A DNA stretch of 64,000 nt, from contig NZ_QYLP01000037.1 of NCBI RefSeq assembly GCF_003614925.1, positions 1 to 64,000 on the forward strand. Direction: 5' to 3'. The translations under genes and the position numbers were made by a program. This document shows, one piece after another, positions 54,583 to 64,000 of this stretch (position 1 is the stretch's first letter; each line of letters opens with the position of its first letter). This DNA is from Arthrobacter celericrescens (GTDB taxonomy: Bacteria; Actinomycetota; Actinomycetes; Actinomycetales; Micrococcaceae). The notes below the pieces were generated by a model. It was not told the DNA's origin, made no database searches, and worked only from the letters and a program-made list of their open reading frames with translations.

Positions 54583-55051
54583 TCTGGCCTCCTTCGCGCG
54601 GCGAGGGGTCGTTGTAAATCTGCAGGCGGGCCTTGCTGAATCCGATGATCTCTGCGGTCTGCCACACAATGACGGCAACGACGGCGGCGATCAGGAACCA
54701 GCGGCCGTGCAGCCACTCGGGGGCACCGAAGACAAAGAGGGTGACGGCGAAGCCGACGACCTTGACGAAGTAGGTGGCCACGAAGAGTCCCACTGCACCG
54801 GAGGGATTGTTACGTCCGACGAAGTGTCCGATCAGGAGGCTGATCGCGAAGAACACGATCACCAGCGCACCACCGAAGGCGACAGACAAGGCGCCCTGGC
54901 CACCGTTCATGACCGCGGCGATCACCGCAGTGACAGCAAGCGCCAGCACGGCCGCCGTCGTACTCAGGACAAGGAGCCTGAGCCACAGTGAGCTTCCGGC
55001 GACAGCAACGCCAAGCTGCTTGGACTGATGTCCGTCGGCGTTGGAAGTCAT
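54569..55051 (-). CDS. atpI: ATP synthase protein I-like membrane protein
   Basis: 160 aa with four membrane helices, first gene of the ATP synthase operon, in the position of mycobacterial Rv1303. Likely helps assembly of the c ring. No catalytic motif. Preceded by a promoter at 55132-55161. Confidence 0.8.
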   Translation of the reverse strand: MTSNADGHQSKQLGVAVAGSSLWLRLLVLSTTAAVLALAVTAVIAAVMNGGQGALSVAFGGALVIVFFAISLLIGHFVGRNNPSGAVGLFVATYFVKVVGFAVTLFVFGAPEWLHGRWFLIAAVVAVIVWQTAEIIGFSKARLQIYNDPSPREGGQNGNA

Positions 55052-55131
55052 GGGGATGCCAATCGTCGAGGCAGGGGATGCCGGGTCTCAAAGAGGGTGG
55101 GTGCGCGTGCGAGTGAGTGCCCGCAGCAAGA

Positions 55132-55161
55132 ATTCTACATGAGATAGAACTGTGATGTTAA
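55132..55161 (-). promoter_or_regulatory. promoter of the ATP synthase operon
   Basis: On the minus strand -35 TTAACA (55161-55156), 18-base spacer, -10 TAGAAT (55137-55132). The transcription start would be near 55125, leaving a leader of about 74 bases before atpI. Confidence 0.6.
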
Positions 55162-55168
55162 CGCGCCG

Positions 55169-56281
55169 TCATGACGTCGTCCGGCTGCCCCTGCGGGCGA
55201 AGTACGGCCACCCCGTGACGACGGCCATGACGAGTGCCGCCGCGATGTCGAGGGTGAGCACGATCTGCCACGGGAAGATCGCGAAGGCGAGGCCGCCGAA
55301 GGCCAGGATGGCCGTCCAGACATACATCATCAGCACGGCAGTCCGGTGTGTGTGGCCCAGTTCGATCAGCTTGTGGTGCAGGTGGCCGCGGTCCGCAGAC
55401 CACGGCGACTGCCCGCGGGCCGTCCGGCGGACGACGGCGAGGCCGAGGTCCAGCAGCGGCAGGGACAGCACGGCGAACGGCAGCAGGATGGGGATGATGG
55501 TGGGGATACCGTTGATGCGGTCGTACAGCCCTGAACTGATCTGGCCGGTGGAAACGACACCGGCCGCGGCCATCACAAGGCCCAGCAGCATCGCCCCGGA
55601 ATCCCCCATGAAGATCCGGGCGGGAAACCAGTTATGGGGCAGGAAGCCGATGCAGCAGCCCACCAGGATGGCCATCAGCAGGGCCGCGAGATCGGAGCGG
55701 TCAAGGAGTACCGCGTTGCGGTGCACCCAGTAGGCGGTCAGGAAGAACGCCACTCCCCCGATGGCGGCGACGCCCGCCGCCAGGCCGTCCAGTCCGTCGA
55801 TGAAGTTGACGGCGTTCATGGTGGTGACGATCAGCAGGGCCGTAACCACGATGCTCAGCAGTTCGGACTTGATGTGGATCGGCTCGGGGATGAAGGGAAT
55901 CACGGTCATCCGCACGCCCCAGACGGCCACCACGGTGGCGGCCAGCGCCTGACCGATCAGCTTGATCCACCAGCGGATGTCCAGGAGGTCGTCGGCGAGC
56001 CCGACGGCGACAATCACCAGCACGCCGGCCAGGATCCCCCACGGCGCGGTGTTGCCCCGGAAGATGTCCTTGACGAAGAAGGAATTGCTGGCCACCACCA
56101 GTGCTACGGCAAAGCCGGCGCACAGCCCCAGGCCGCCCAGGCGCGAGATCGGCACGGAGTGCATGTCGCGGCTGCGGATCGGGCCGAACAGCCGCAGCTT
56201 CTTCGCCAGCAACCGTGCCCCCCAGGTGGTCACGTACGCCACCACGGCAGCCGTGAGCATCATGAGGGAATACATGATCAC
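55169..56281 (-). CDS. wecA: undecaprenyl-phosphate GlcNAc-1-phosphate transferase, WecA/TagO-like
   Basis: 370 aa, about 11 membrane helices, MraY/WecA family. Loop motifs: VGLADDLLDIRWW (catalytic DD), NAVNFIDGLDGLAAG, FMGDSGAMLLGL and GHLHHKLIELGH with the histidine pair typical of WecA/TagO. Starts a lipid-linked glycopolymer by moving GlcNAc-1-P to undecaprenyl phosphate. I choose GTG 56281, 7 bases after AGGAG, over ATG 56275. It has the place of mycobacterial Rv1302 but is followed upstream by two extra sugar transferase genes. Confidence 0.92.
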   Translation of the reverse strand: MIMYSLMMLTAAVVAYVTTWGARLLAKKLRLFGPIRSRDMHSVPISRLGGLGLCAGFAVALVVASNSFFVKDIFRGNTAPWGILAGVLVIVAVGLADDLLDIRWWIKLIGQALAATVVAVWGVRMTVIPFIPEPIHIKSELLSIVVTALLIVTTMNAVNFIDGLDGLAAGVAAIGGVAFFLTAYWVHRNAVLLDRSDLAALLMAILVGCCIGFLPHNWFPARIFMGDSGAMLLGLVMAAAGVVSTGQISSGLYDRINGIPTIIPILLPFAVLSLPLLDLGLAVVRRTARGQSPWSADRGHLHHKLIELGHTHRTAVLMMYVWTAILAFGGLAFAIFPWQIVLTLDIAAALVMAVVTGWPYFARRGSRTTS

Positions 56282-56486
56282 GTGGCGGCTCCTGTAGACG
56301 GTGATGGATTTGCGCCCTTGGGATGCGTTGCGGGAGACGCCCGCAACGCCCTGCGCACCGCCGGATATTGCTGTACTACAGTTGGACTCTGTCCAAGATA
56401 CTAGCGGCAACAGCAGCCGTGCTCCGGCACTCGCGCCCTCAGGGCGAGCCGGTTGATATGCTCCGCCGCTCCGGAAGGATCCCTCA

Positions 56487-57383
56487 ATGCCCGTGCCGGT
56501 TGCCGTAGCCGCCGTGACCTTCGACCGCCCCCGCGAGCTGGGAATCCTGCTCGACGCAATCCAGTCACAAAGCACTCCGGTCCAGTCCATCTGCCTGGTG
56601 GACAGCGGCACCGTCCCGGCCCGCGAGGTGGCGGCGAGGCATCCGGACGTTGACTATGTGCGCTCCGAGGCGAACCTCGGCGGGGCCGGCGGTTTCGCAC
56701 TGGCCATCCTCAAGGCCGTGGCCAGCGGTGCCGAATGGGTCTGGATCATGGACGACGACGCCGAACCAACCGATCCTGCCTGCCTTGAGACGCTGCTGCG
56801 GGAAGCCGAAGCCCGCAACCTCGACGCCGTGGTGCCGCTGGTGCTGGCACCCGGCCAGCCGGACAAGCTGTCCTTCTTCTTCCGGATCGACGGCAAAGTG
56901 ACCCATGATCGCGCCGAGGTCGAAAAGGCGGGGTTCCTTCCCGACGTCGGGCATTTCTTCAACGGCGCCCTGATCCGCTCGGATGTCTTCTTCAAGGTGG
57001 GCGTGCCTGACATCCGGCTGTTCATCCGGGGCGACGAAGTGGACTTCATGATCCGCCTGCGCAAGGCCGGCATCCGTTTCGGCACGGTGGCGACGGCATC
57101 GATCAGCCACCCGCACGCGTTCTCCGAAACGAAGCACGTCTTCGGTGCCCGCTGGCATGTGATCGTTCCGGAAGGCGCGTTCAAGCGCTACTTCTACTAC
57201 CGGAACCGCGGCTACCTCATCCGCCGGTACCGGCGCGTGAAATCCCTCGTGGCCGACGTCGGCGGCTACCTCGGCTATTTCCTGCAGCGGGGCGATTTCC
57301 GCGGATTGGCGGAATGGTTCCGTGCATTCTCCGCCGGACTGCGCGGCAAGGGCTTCGGTCCGCTGGACCAGCAGAAATTCTAG
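56487..57383 (+). CDS. family 2 glycosyltransferase
   Basis: 298 aa GT-A fold. AVAAVTFDRPRELGILLDAIQ at the start, WIMDDDAEPTD (metal/nucleotide-sugar acids, about 86-96) and IRGDEVDFMIRLRKAGIRFG (acceptor/base region) match the GlfT1/rhamnosyltransferase branch. GGAAGGA sits 8 bases before the ATG. It is on the plus strand, head to head with wecA and convergent with the TagA-like gene with a 7-base gap, so it has its own promoter. Probably adds a sugar to a cell-wall glycan. Confidence 0.88.
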   Translation: MPVPVAVAAVTFDRPRELGILLDAIQSQSTPVQSICLVDSGTVPAREVAARHPDVDYVRSEANLGGAGGFALAILKAVASGAEWVWIMDDDAEPTDPACLETLLREAEARNLDAVVPLVLAPGQPDKLSFFFRIDGKVTHDRAEVEKAGFLPDVGHFFNGALIRSDVFFKVGVPDIRLFIRGDEVDFMIRLRKAGIRFGTVATASISHPHAFSETKHVFGARWHVIVPEGAFKRYFYYRNRGYLIRRYRRVKSLVADVGGYLGYFLQRGDFRGLAEWFRAFSAGLRGKGFGPLDQQKF

Positions 57384-57390
57384 GGGCGGC

Positions 57391-58206
57391 TCAGCGGCCC
57401 AGCAGGCGCCTGCGCAGCAGGAGGCCAAGCAGCACCCAGGGCTCGCCGAACACCCGGTAGGCAACCCTTCCCGGGTGCAGCAACAGGCGCCACGCCCACT
57501 CCAGCCCCAGCCGCCCCAGCCAGCGGGGCGCGAGTTTCTGGACGCCGCCCAACTGCTCGATGGCACCGCCCACGGCGGCGTAGACCGCGGGCGGCAGCTG
57601 GTCCAGGCGGCGCAGGAGCACCGATTCCTGCAGCGGCATGCCGAGGCCGAGCAGCACCAGCTGCGGCCGGAACTCCCCCAGCCATGCGACGGCGGCTTCT
57701 TCCTTGGCCTCGTCCCAGGCCTCTCCTGGCCGGCCGGCGACTTCGGCGCCGGGAACAATCCTGCGCAGCTTCTCCACGGCCTTGGCGTTGGCGCCGGCGC
57801 CGGCACCGATGACGGCGATGCGCTCCAAACCCTCCAGCCGGCCGAGTGCGGGCAGCCAGTCGGTGGAACCCAGCCGGTAGGCCATGGCGGCACTCCGGGT
57901 CTGCCGGCCGTGGGCCTTGCCCCACAGCATGGCCACGGGGGCGCCGTCGAGGAGGATCACGTCGCTGCGCTCATAGAGGGCACGGAAGTCAGGCCGGGAA
58001 TGCATCAGCGTGATGCTGTGCAGGTTGTGGCCCACGATGAGCCTGGTGCCCTCCCCGGCCAGGAAGCCACTGAGAACCTCCAACAGTTCGTCCACCCGCA
58101 GCGCGGTGACGTCAACATCCAGGAAGGGAACGCGGTCCTTCTTCAATTCCATGCGGTCCACCCCGTCCGACGACGCCCTGCCCCCATGTGCCGGTCCAGG
58201 AGTCAT
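57391..58206 (-). CDS. WecG/TagA/CpsF family glycosyltransferase
   Basis: 271 aa GT26. TRLIVGHNLHSITLMHSRPDF (part: VGHNLHSITLMHSRP), SDVILLDGAPVAMLW, QLVLLGLGMPLQE and VYAAVGGAIEQLGG are the family landmarks. TagA adds ManNAc to GlcNAc-PP-undecaprenol; WecG adds ManNAcA. The ATG overlaps the sua5 stop as ATGA; ATG at residue 19 (MELKKDRVPF) is an alternative. Together with WecA nearby it could finish a linkage unit. Confidence 0.88.
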   Translation of the reverse strand: MTPGPAHGGRASSDGVDRMELKKDRVPFLDVDVTALRVDELLEVLSGFLAGEGTRLIVGHNLHSITLMHSRPDFRALYERSDVILLDGAPVAMLWGKAHGRQTRSAAMAYRLGSTDWLPALGRLEGLERIAVIGAGAGANAKAVEKLRRIVPGAEVAGRPGEAWDEAKEEAAVAWLGEFRPQLVLLGLGMPLQESVLLRRLDQLPPAVYAAVGGAIEQLGGVQKLAPRWLGRLGLEWAWRLLLHPGRVAYRVFGEPWVLLGLLLRRRLLGR

Positions 58207-59090
58207 CCGGCAGCAGGCCCGCTGGATGGTAGAGTGCCCGGCCGGGCGTCATCGGCGTCCGACGACGGTGCTTCGGTTTCGTCCGGTGCTGTGGTTTCCG
58301 CCGGCGCTGCGGTTGCGTCCGGTGCCTCGGATACCTCCGGCCCTTCCGCCAGCCCCTCAAGGGGACCTTCCTGGGTCTCCTCAGGCGGCAGCGGCACGGC
58401 TTCGGCCTCGGGCATCGGCTCGGGTGCGACTTCGCCCAGGGCGAGGACGCCGGGAACCAGCTGCCGGAGCTGCTCGAGGGAAATCGCCCCCTCGCGCACC
58501 ACGCGCAGGGGCAGCGAGGTGGCGTCGACGATCGTGGACGGCACGCCTTCCTCCCCGTCGACCGGCCGCAGGCCGCCTTCGAGGTAGACCTCCACGGATT
58601 CGGCCAGTTGCTCCTGCGCCTCGGCAGCGGTGCGCGCGGCGGTGTGGCCGGTGCGGTTTGCAGAGGAAACGGCCAGCGGGCCGGTGCGGTTGAGCAGCTC
58701 GAGCGCGATCGCGTCGTCGGGCATCCGCAGCGCCACCGTGCCGCGGGTTTCACCGAGGTCCCAGTCGAGGGACGGCTGGGCGTGGCAGATCAGGGTCAGT
58801 CCGCCCGGCCAGAAGGTTTCGGCCAGCTTGCGGGCTTCATCGAAGATCTCGGTGGCAAGGCCGTCCAGGGCGCCGAGGCGGGGAATCAGCACCGGCGGCG
58901 GCATCTGCCGGCTACGGCCCTTGGAGACGAGCAGCATGGTCACGGCCTGCGGCGAAAAGGCATCGGCGGCGATGCCGTACACGGTGTCCGTGGGCATCAC
59001 GATGCATTTCTTCTCGCTGATGGCGCGCTGGGCGTGGTCTATGCCGTCGGCGCGTTGTTCCTCTGACGTGCAGTCGTAGCTAGTGGTCAC
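58203..59090 (-). CDS. sua5: threonylcarbamoyl-AMP synthase, Sua5/YwlC-like with acidic tail
   Basis: 295 aa. The YrdC domain (about 15-210) makes threonylcarbamoyl-AMP for the t6A37 tRNA modification: KKCIVMPTDTVYGIAADAF, KGRSRQMPPPVLI, and SSANRTGHTA are intact. After it comes an extra tail of about 80 residues rich in Glu, Pro, Ala and Thr, not the normal Sua5 domain. GTG start 12 bases after the prmC stop; the WecG/TagA-like gene follows with a 4-base overlap. Confidence 0.93.
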   Translation of the reverse strand: MTTSYDCTSEEQRADGIDHAQRAISEKKCIVMPTDTVYGIAADAFSPQAVTMLLVSKGRSRQMPPPVLIPRLGALDGLATEIFDEARKLAETFWPGGLTLICHAQPSLDWDLGETRGTVALRMPDDAIALELLNRTGPLAVSSANRTGHTAARTAAEAQEQLAESVEVYLEGGLRPVDGEEGVPSTIVDATSLPLRVVREGAISLEQLRQLVPGVLALGEVAPEPMPEAEAVPLPPEETQEGPLEGLAEGPEVSEAPDATAAPAETTAPDETEAPSSDADDARPGTLPSSGPAAG

Positions 59091-59102
59091 TGCGTTATTC
59101 TT

Positions 59103-59975
59103 TCACTCCCGCGGGCCGGCCGGTGACAGCACCGCGCTCGTTGCCCGCTGCTTGCCGTTGAGGTCGTTGTGCGAGGTGACGTCGTCCCAGCAGCCCGCCT
59201 CCCGCAGGTGGCGGGCGATCCAGCCGGCCTGTACCTCGGCGTGTTCCATCACGAAGTAGCCGCCGGTCTTCAGGAGACGGGCCGCGGAGGCCGCCGCCGC
59301 CGTCGGGAGCTCCATGCCGTCCGCTCCCCCGCCGTACAGCGCCTCGGGAGGATCGTGCAGCGCTACTTCGGGCTCGTTCGGAATGGCCTCGGCCGGGATG
59401 TACGGCGGGTTCGAGATCACGACGTCGAAGGTGCCGTTGTGTTCGGGCAGCGCGTCGCGCAGATCCCCGTGCACGAGCCTGACGCCCAGCGGCTGCAGGT
59501 TCTTCGCCGCCCAGGCGTGCGCAAAGGCGCTGAACTCGACGGCGTGGACTTCGGCGCCCGGTACTTCGTGGGCGATCGAGGCGGCAATCGCGCCCGACCC
59601 GGTGCCCAGGTCCACCACCTTAGGGCGTTCGGTTCCGGCGATCCTGTCGATGACGAGCTGGACGACGGATTCCGTCTCCGGGCGGGGAATGAAGACGCCG
59701 GGCCCGACGGCGAGCGTCAGGTACCGGAAATGCGCGACGCCGGTGATGTGCTGGAGCGGTACGCGGCTGGCGCGCTCGGCAACCAGTTCGCCGTAGCCCT
59801 CCGGTGCCGGGGACTCGCCGAGCAGCATCGCCCGCAGCCGGCCGAGGCCGACGCCGAGGACGTGTTCGGCGAGGAGCTCGGCGTCAACCCGTGGAGTGGG
59901 GACGCCGGCATCACTCAGGACGGCAGTGGCCTCGCGGACGGCGTCCGCGAGGCTTTGCCCAGTCTCGAAAGCCAT
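59103..59975 (-). CDS. prmC: peptide chain release factor N5-glutamine methyltransferase
   Basis: 290 aa. Methylates the GGQ glutamine of release factors. VVDLGTGSGAIAASIAHE is the SAM site and VISNPPYIP (NPPY) the substrate motif. Directly follows prfA (17 bases), its substrate gene, a common bacterial pairing. Confidence 0.96.
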   Translation of the reverse strand: MAFETGQSLADAVREATAVLSDAGVPTPRVDAELLAEHVLGVGLGRLRAMLLGESPAPEGYGELVAERASRVPLQHITGVAHFRYLTLAVGPGVFIPRPETESVVQLVIDRIAGTERPKVVDLGTGSGAIAASIAHEVPGAEVHAVEFSAFAHAWAAKNLQPLGVRLVHGDLRDALPEHNGTFDVVISNPPYIPAEAIPNEPEVALHDPPEALYGGGADGMELPTAAAASAARLLKTGGYFVMEHAEVQAGWIARHLREAGCWDDVTSHNDLNGKQRATSAVLSPAGPRE

Positions 59976-59992
59976 CGGATTCCGGCCCGGAG

Positions 59993-61066
59993 CTACTCGC
60001 CGATGGCGTCCAGGCGCGCCTGCTCATCCATTTCGATGGCGGATTGGATGACCGGTTCCAGGTCACCGTTCATGACGGCGTCCAAATTGTAGGCCTTGTA
60101 CCCGGTGCGGTGGTCCGCGATGCGGTTTTCCGGGAAGTTGTAGGTGCGGATGCGCTCGGAACGGTCCATGGTGCGGATCTGCGACTTGCGGTGTTCGGCG
60201 CTTTCGGCGTCGAGCTGCTCCTGCTGGTGGGCCAGCAGGCGGGCCCGGAGCACGCGCATGGCGGCTTCACGGTTCTGCAGCTGGGACTTCTCGTTCTGCA
60301 TGGCAACCACGATGCCCGTGGGCAGGTGGGTGATGCGGACGGCGGAGTCCGTGGTGTTCACGGACTGGCCGCCGGGGCCCGAGGAACGGTAGACGTCGAT
60401 CTTGAGGTCGTTCTGGTTGATCTCGATCTCTTCGGGCTCGTCCACTTCGGGGAACACCAGCACGCCCGCGGCGGAGGTATGGATGCGGCCCTGGGATTCG
60501 GTGGCGGGGACACGCTGCACGCGGTGCACGCCGCCTTCGAACTTCAGCCGGGCCCAGACGCCCTCGGCGGGGTCGTTGGAAGAACCCTTGATGGCCATCT
60601 GGGCGTCCTTGTAGCCGCCCAGGTCAGATTCCGTGGAGGAGATGAGCTCGGTCTTCCAGCCGCGGGACTCCGCAAAGCGCGTGTACATCCGCAGCAGGTC
60701 GGCAGCGAAGAGCGCAGCTTCCTCGCCGCCCTCGCCGCCCTTGACCTCGATGATGACGTTGCGGGCGTCGTCCGGGTCGCGCGGGATGAGCAGGCGGCGC
60801 AGCTTCTCCTGGGCTACGGGGAGCTTCTCCTCGATCTGCTCCACCTCGGCGGCGAAATCGGGATCCTCGGCGGCCATTTCCTTGGCGGCCTCGAGATCGT
60901 CAGTGAGCCCGCGCCACCTGTTGTACGCCTCCACGATGCCCTGCAGCTGCGCGGAGCGGCGCCCCAGCTTCCGGGCAAGCGACTGGTCGGCATAGACGGC
61001 GGGATCGCTCAGCTGCGCCTGGATGGCAGCATGCTCATCAAGCAATCCCTGGACGGACTCAAACAT
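59993..61066 (-). CDS. prfA: peptide chain release factor 1
   Basis: 357 aa. Reads UAA and UAG. The PAT tripeptide (about 187-189, [10 protein letters not shown]) and the GGQ motif (232-234, [14 protein letters not shown]) are intact; Q234 is the PrmC methylation site. GAAAGAGG precedes the ATG. Confidence 0.97.
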   Translation of the reverse strand: MFESVQGLLDEHAAIQAQLSDPAVYADQSLARKLGRRSAQLQGIVEAYNRWRGLTDDLEAAKEMAAEDPDFAAEVEQIEEKLPVAQEKLRRLLIPRDPDDARNVIIEVKGGEGGEEAALFAADLLRMYTRFAESRGWKTELISSTESDLGGYKDAQMAIKGSSNDPAEGVWARLKFEGGVHRVQRVPATESQGRIHTSAAGVLVFPEVDEPEEIEINQNDLKIDVYRSSGPGGQSVNTTDSAVRITHLPTGIVVAMQNEKSQLQNREAAMRVLRARLLAHQQEQLDAESAEHRKSQIRTMDRSERIRTYNFPENRIADHRTGYKAYNLDAVMNGDLEPVIQSAIEMDEQARLDAIGE

Positions 61067-61103
61067 TTTCCAAACCTCTTTCGACTTCTAAAGTCTAATG
61101 ACT

Positions 61104-61168
61104 GCAACGCGGGGTCACTTACGGCCCATGTTGTGGGCCCGGATGGGCCGTATCTGACCCCGCGTTGC
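61104..61168. repeat. imperfect palindrome, interspersed repeat copy 2
   Basis: Arms 61104-61129 and 61143-61168 pair at 24 of 26 positions around a 13-base loop. The left arm shares CAACGCGGGGTCACTTACGG with the palindrome at 26332. It sits in the 164-base gap between rho and prfA, where many actinobacteria have rpmE. Confidence 0.88.
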
Positions 61169-61183
61169 TCCGGGCAACGCGAA

Positions 61184-61221
61184 GGGGTGGGGCCGGCAAT
61201 TATGCTCGACGGCCCCACCCC
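61184..61221 (-). terminator. probable terminator of rho
   Basis: GGGGTGGGGCC (61184-61194) and GGCCCCACCCC (61211-61221) form an 11-base stem with a 16-base loop, 10 bases after the rho stop. Only TTC follows on the minus strand, so efficiency may depend on the palindrome just downstream. Confidence 0.65.
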
Positions 61222-61230
61222 GGTTCACGC

Positions 61231-63312
<2,082 letters not shown>

Positions 63313-63614
63313 GAAGGATCCTTCCCCCTCGACGTCGCCCGGACTGGAGCCGGGCGCGATGATGTGTTCTGGACTGCAGTTCAGATCTGCAGCCGGGATG
63401 TCGGCCTTGCCGCTTATGGAGCCAGCAACGCCCGATTCTGATGACGTCTTCGATCCCCCGGAATGCGGGGTGCGGGCTGGCGCTGAAGGAAACAGAGTCG
63501 ATCTGCAATGCCTGCGACAGGCCGAAAAGGAGACGACACCGGCAGGGACTTCGACACAGTGGAAGACGGAACGTACCTGTTGCCAGGGTCCAATGTCAGG
63601 GAACTGCCCGCGGT
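63313..63614 (-). promoter_or_regulatory. long leader region of rho
   Basis: 302 bases between thrB and rho without a convincing gene. GCCCGG and CCGGGC near 63332-63350 form a 6-base stem close to the start codon. A long untranslated leader fits autoregulation of rho by early termination known in other bacteria. No clear promoter was found. Confidence 0.4.
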
Positions 63615-64000
63615 TTACCGCCGGTGCAGTTCCACTCTAGCACCTTCGACGTCCACTGCCAGCGTCAGGACGCGCCAGGCGACGCCGGGTGTGCTGTCCG
63701 CGGCGAAGTCGGAAATCCGGGAAGCGACGGTTGCAGCTTCCTCTTCGCCGTTGGCCAGGGCCAGGACGGTGGGGCCCGCGCCCGACACGACGGCGGCGTG
63801 CCCCTCGGAACGGAGTGCCGCAATCAGCTGCGCGCTCGGCTGCATTGCCTCGGCCCGGTAGCTCTGGTGCAGGTAGTCCTCGGTGCCCGCGAGCAGGAAT
63901 TCCGGCGCCTTGGTCAGGGCGTGGATCAGCAGCGCGGCCCGGCCGGAGTTCATGGCGGCGGCGTGGTGGCCCACGGAGGCGGGCAGCAGGCCGCGGGCGG
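63615..64000 (-). CDS. thrB: homoserine kinase, C-terminal part (cut by the window end)
   Basis: About 128 residues of a GHMP kinase. ARGLLPASVGHHAAAMNSGRAALL and SGAGPTVLALANG (GHMP motif 3) identify homoserine kinase, which phosphorylates homoserine for threonine synthesis. The reading frame continues past 64000. Position next to rho is the actinobacterial norm. Confidence 0.9.
   Translation of the reverse strand, partial: ARGLLPASVGHHAAAMNSGRAALLIHALTKAPEFLLAGTEDYLHQSYRAEAMQPSAQLIAALRSEGHAAVVSGAGPTVLALANGEEEAATVASRISDFAADSTPGVAWRVLTLAVDVEGARVELHRR

Overview
The window is chromosomal DNA from a high-GC Gram-positive actinobacterium. The best guess from protein style and gene order is the Micrococcaceae (Arthrobacter and relatives), but no 16S gene or other species marker is present. 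Evidence for an actinobacterium: very high GC, GTG and TTG starts, many genes whose start codon sits 6-7 bases after a TANNNT box (leaderless mRNAs), NucS, DUF2550 beside atpC, a DUF2017 protein beside ClpS, and a Rho with a long basic/acidic insert. No tRNA, rRNA, CRISPR array, prophage, transposase or defence island was seen. Nearly all of the window is core metabolism and housekeeping.

Layout. (1) 88-5928, minus strand: a de novo NAD operon nrtR-nadA-nadB-nadC-nadS, headed by a regulator with a degenerate Nudix box and preceded by a large concentric palindrome. (2) 6083-14443: amino-acid permease, hydrolase, MarR-like, IclR and AraC regulators, a phosphoribosyltransferase and two MFS transporters. 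(3) 14516-23359: sbcDC, aquaporin, two small DUF202 membrane proteins, an ADP-ribosylglycohydrolase, a small unknown membrane protein and a DnaQ-BRCT exonuclease. (4) 23438-25430: a YtrA-type GntR/ABC operon. (5) 25536-32748: dedA, then murI-cAMP phosphodiesterase-like-rph-rdgB, clpS-DUF2017 and the NAD salvage pair pncB-pncA. (6) 32787-46101: SF2 helicase, DUF3039, nagB, an ABC exporter, a thioredoxin/TPR co-chaperone, a large unknown membrane protein, an AI-2E-type transporter, a hydrolase, a small zinc-site protein, nucS and nagA. (7) 46405-55051: cspA, DUF2550 and the complete F1Fo ATP synthase operon (atpI-like, atpZ-like, atpBEFHAGDC). (8) 55169-64000: wecA-type transferase, a GT2 glycosyltransferase, a WecG/TagA-type transferase, sua5, prmC, prfA, rho and the C-terminal part of thrB.

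Parts 5-8 run as a mirrored, thinned-out version of the thrB-rho-prfA-hemK-sua5-wecA-atp-nucS-clpS-murI-rph-rdgB stretch of Mycobacterium tuberculosis (recalled, not computed). Two departures stand out: rpmE is not between rho and prfA, and a GT2 gene plus a WecG/TagA gene lie between wecA and sua5. Together with wecA they could make a lipid-linked glycopolymer linkage unit.

The functional threads are NAD supply (de novo operon plus separate pncBA salvage), amino-sugar use (nagA, nagB), genome maintenance (sbcCD, nucS, rdgB, DnaQ-BRCT), translation termination (prfA and its methylase prmC), and energy conversion. The most unusual non-coding items are a 63-base perfect palindrome that recurs in imperfect form about 35 kb away, the operator-like palindromes at nrtR, ytrA and nagA, and strong hairpins inside the ATP synthase operon.
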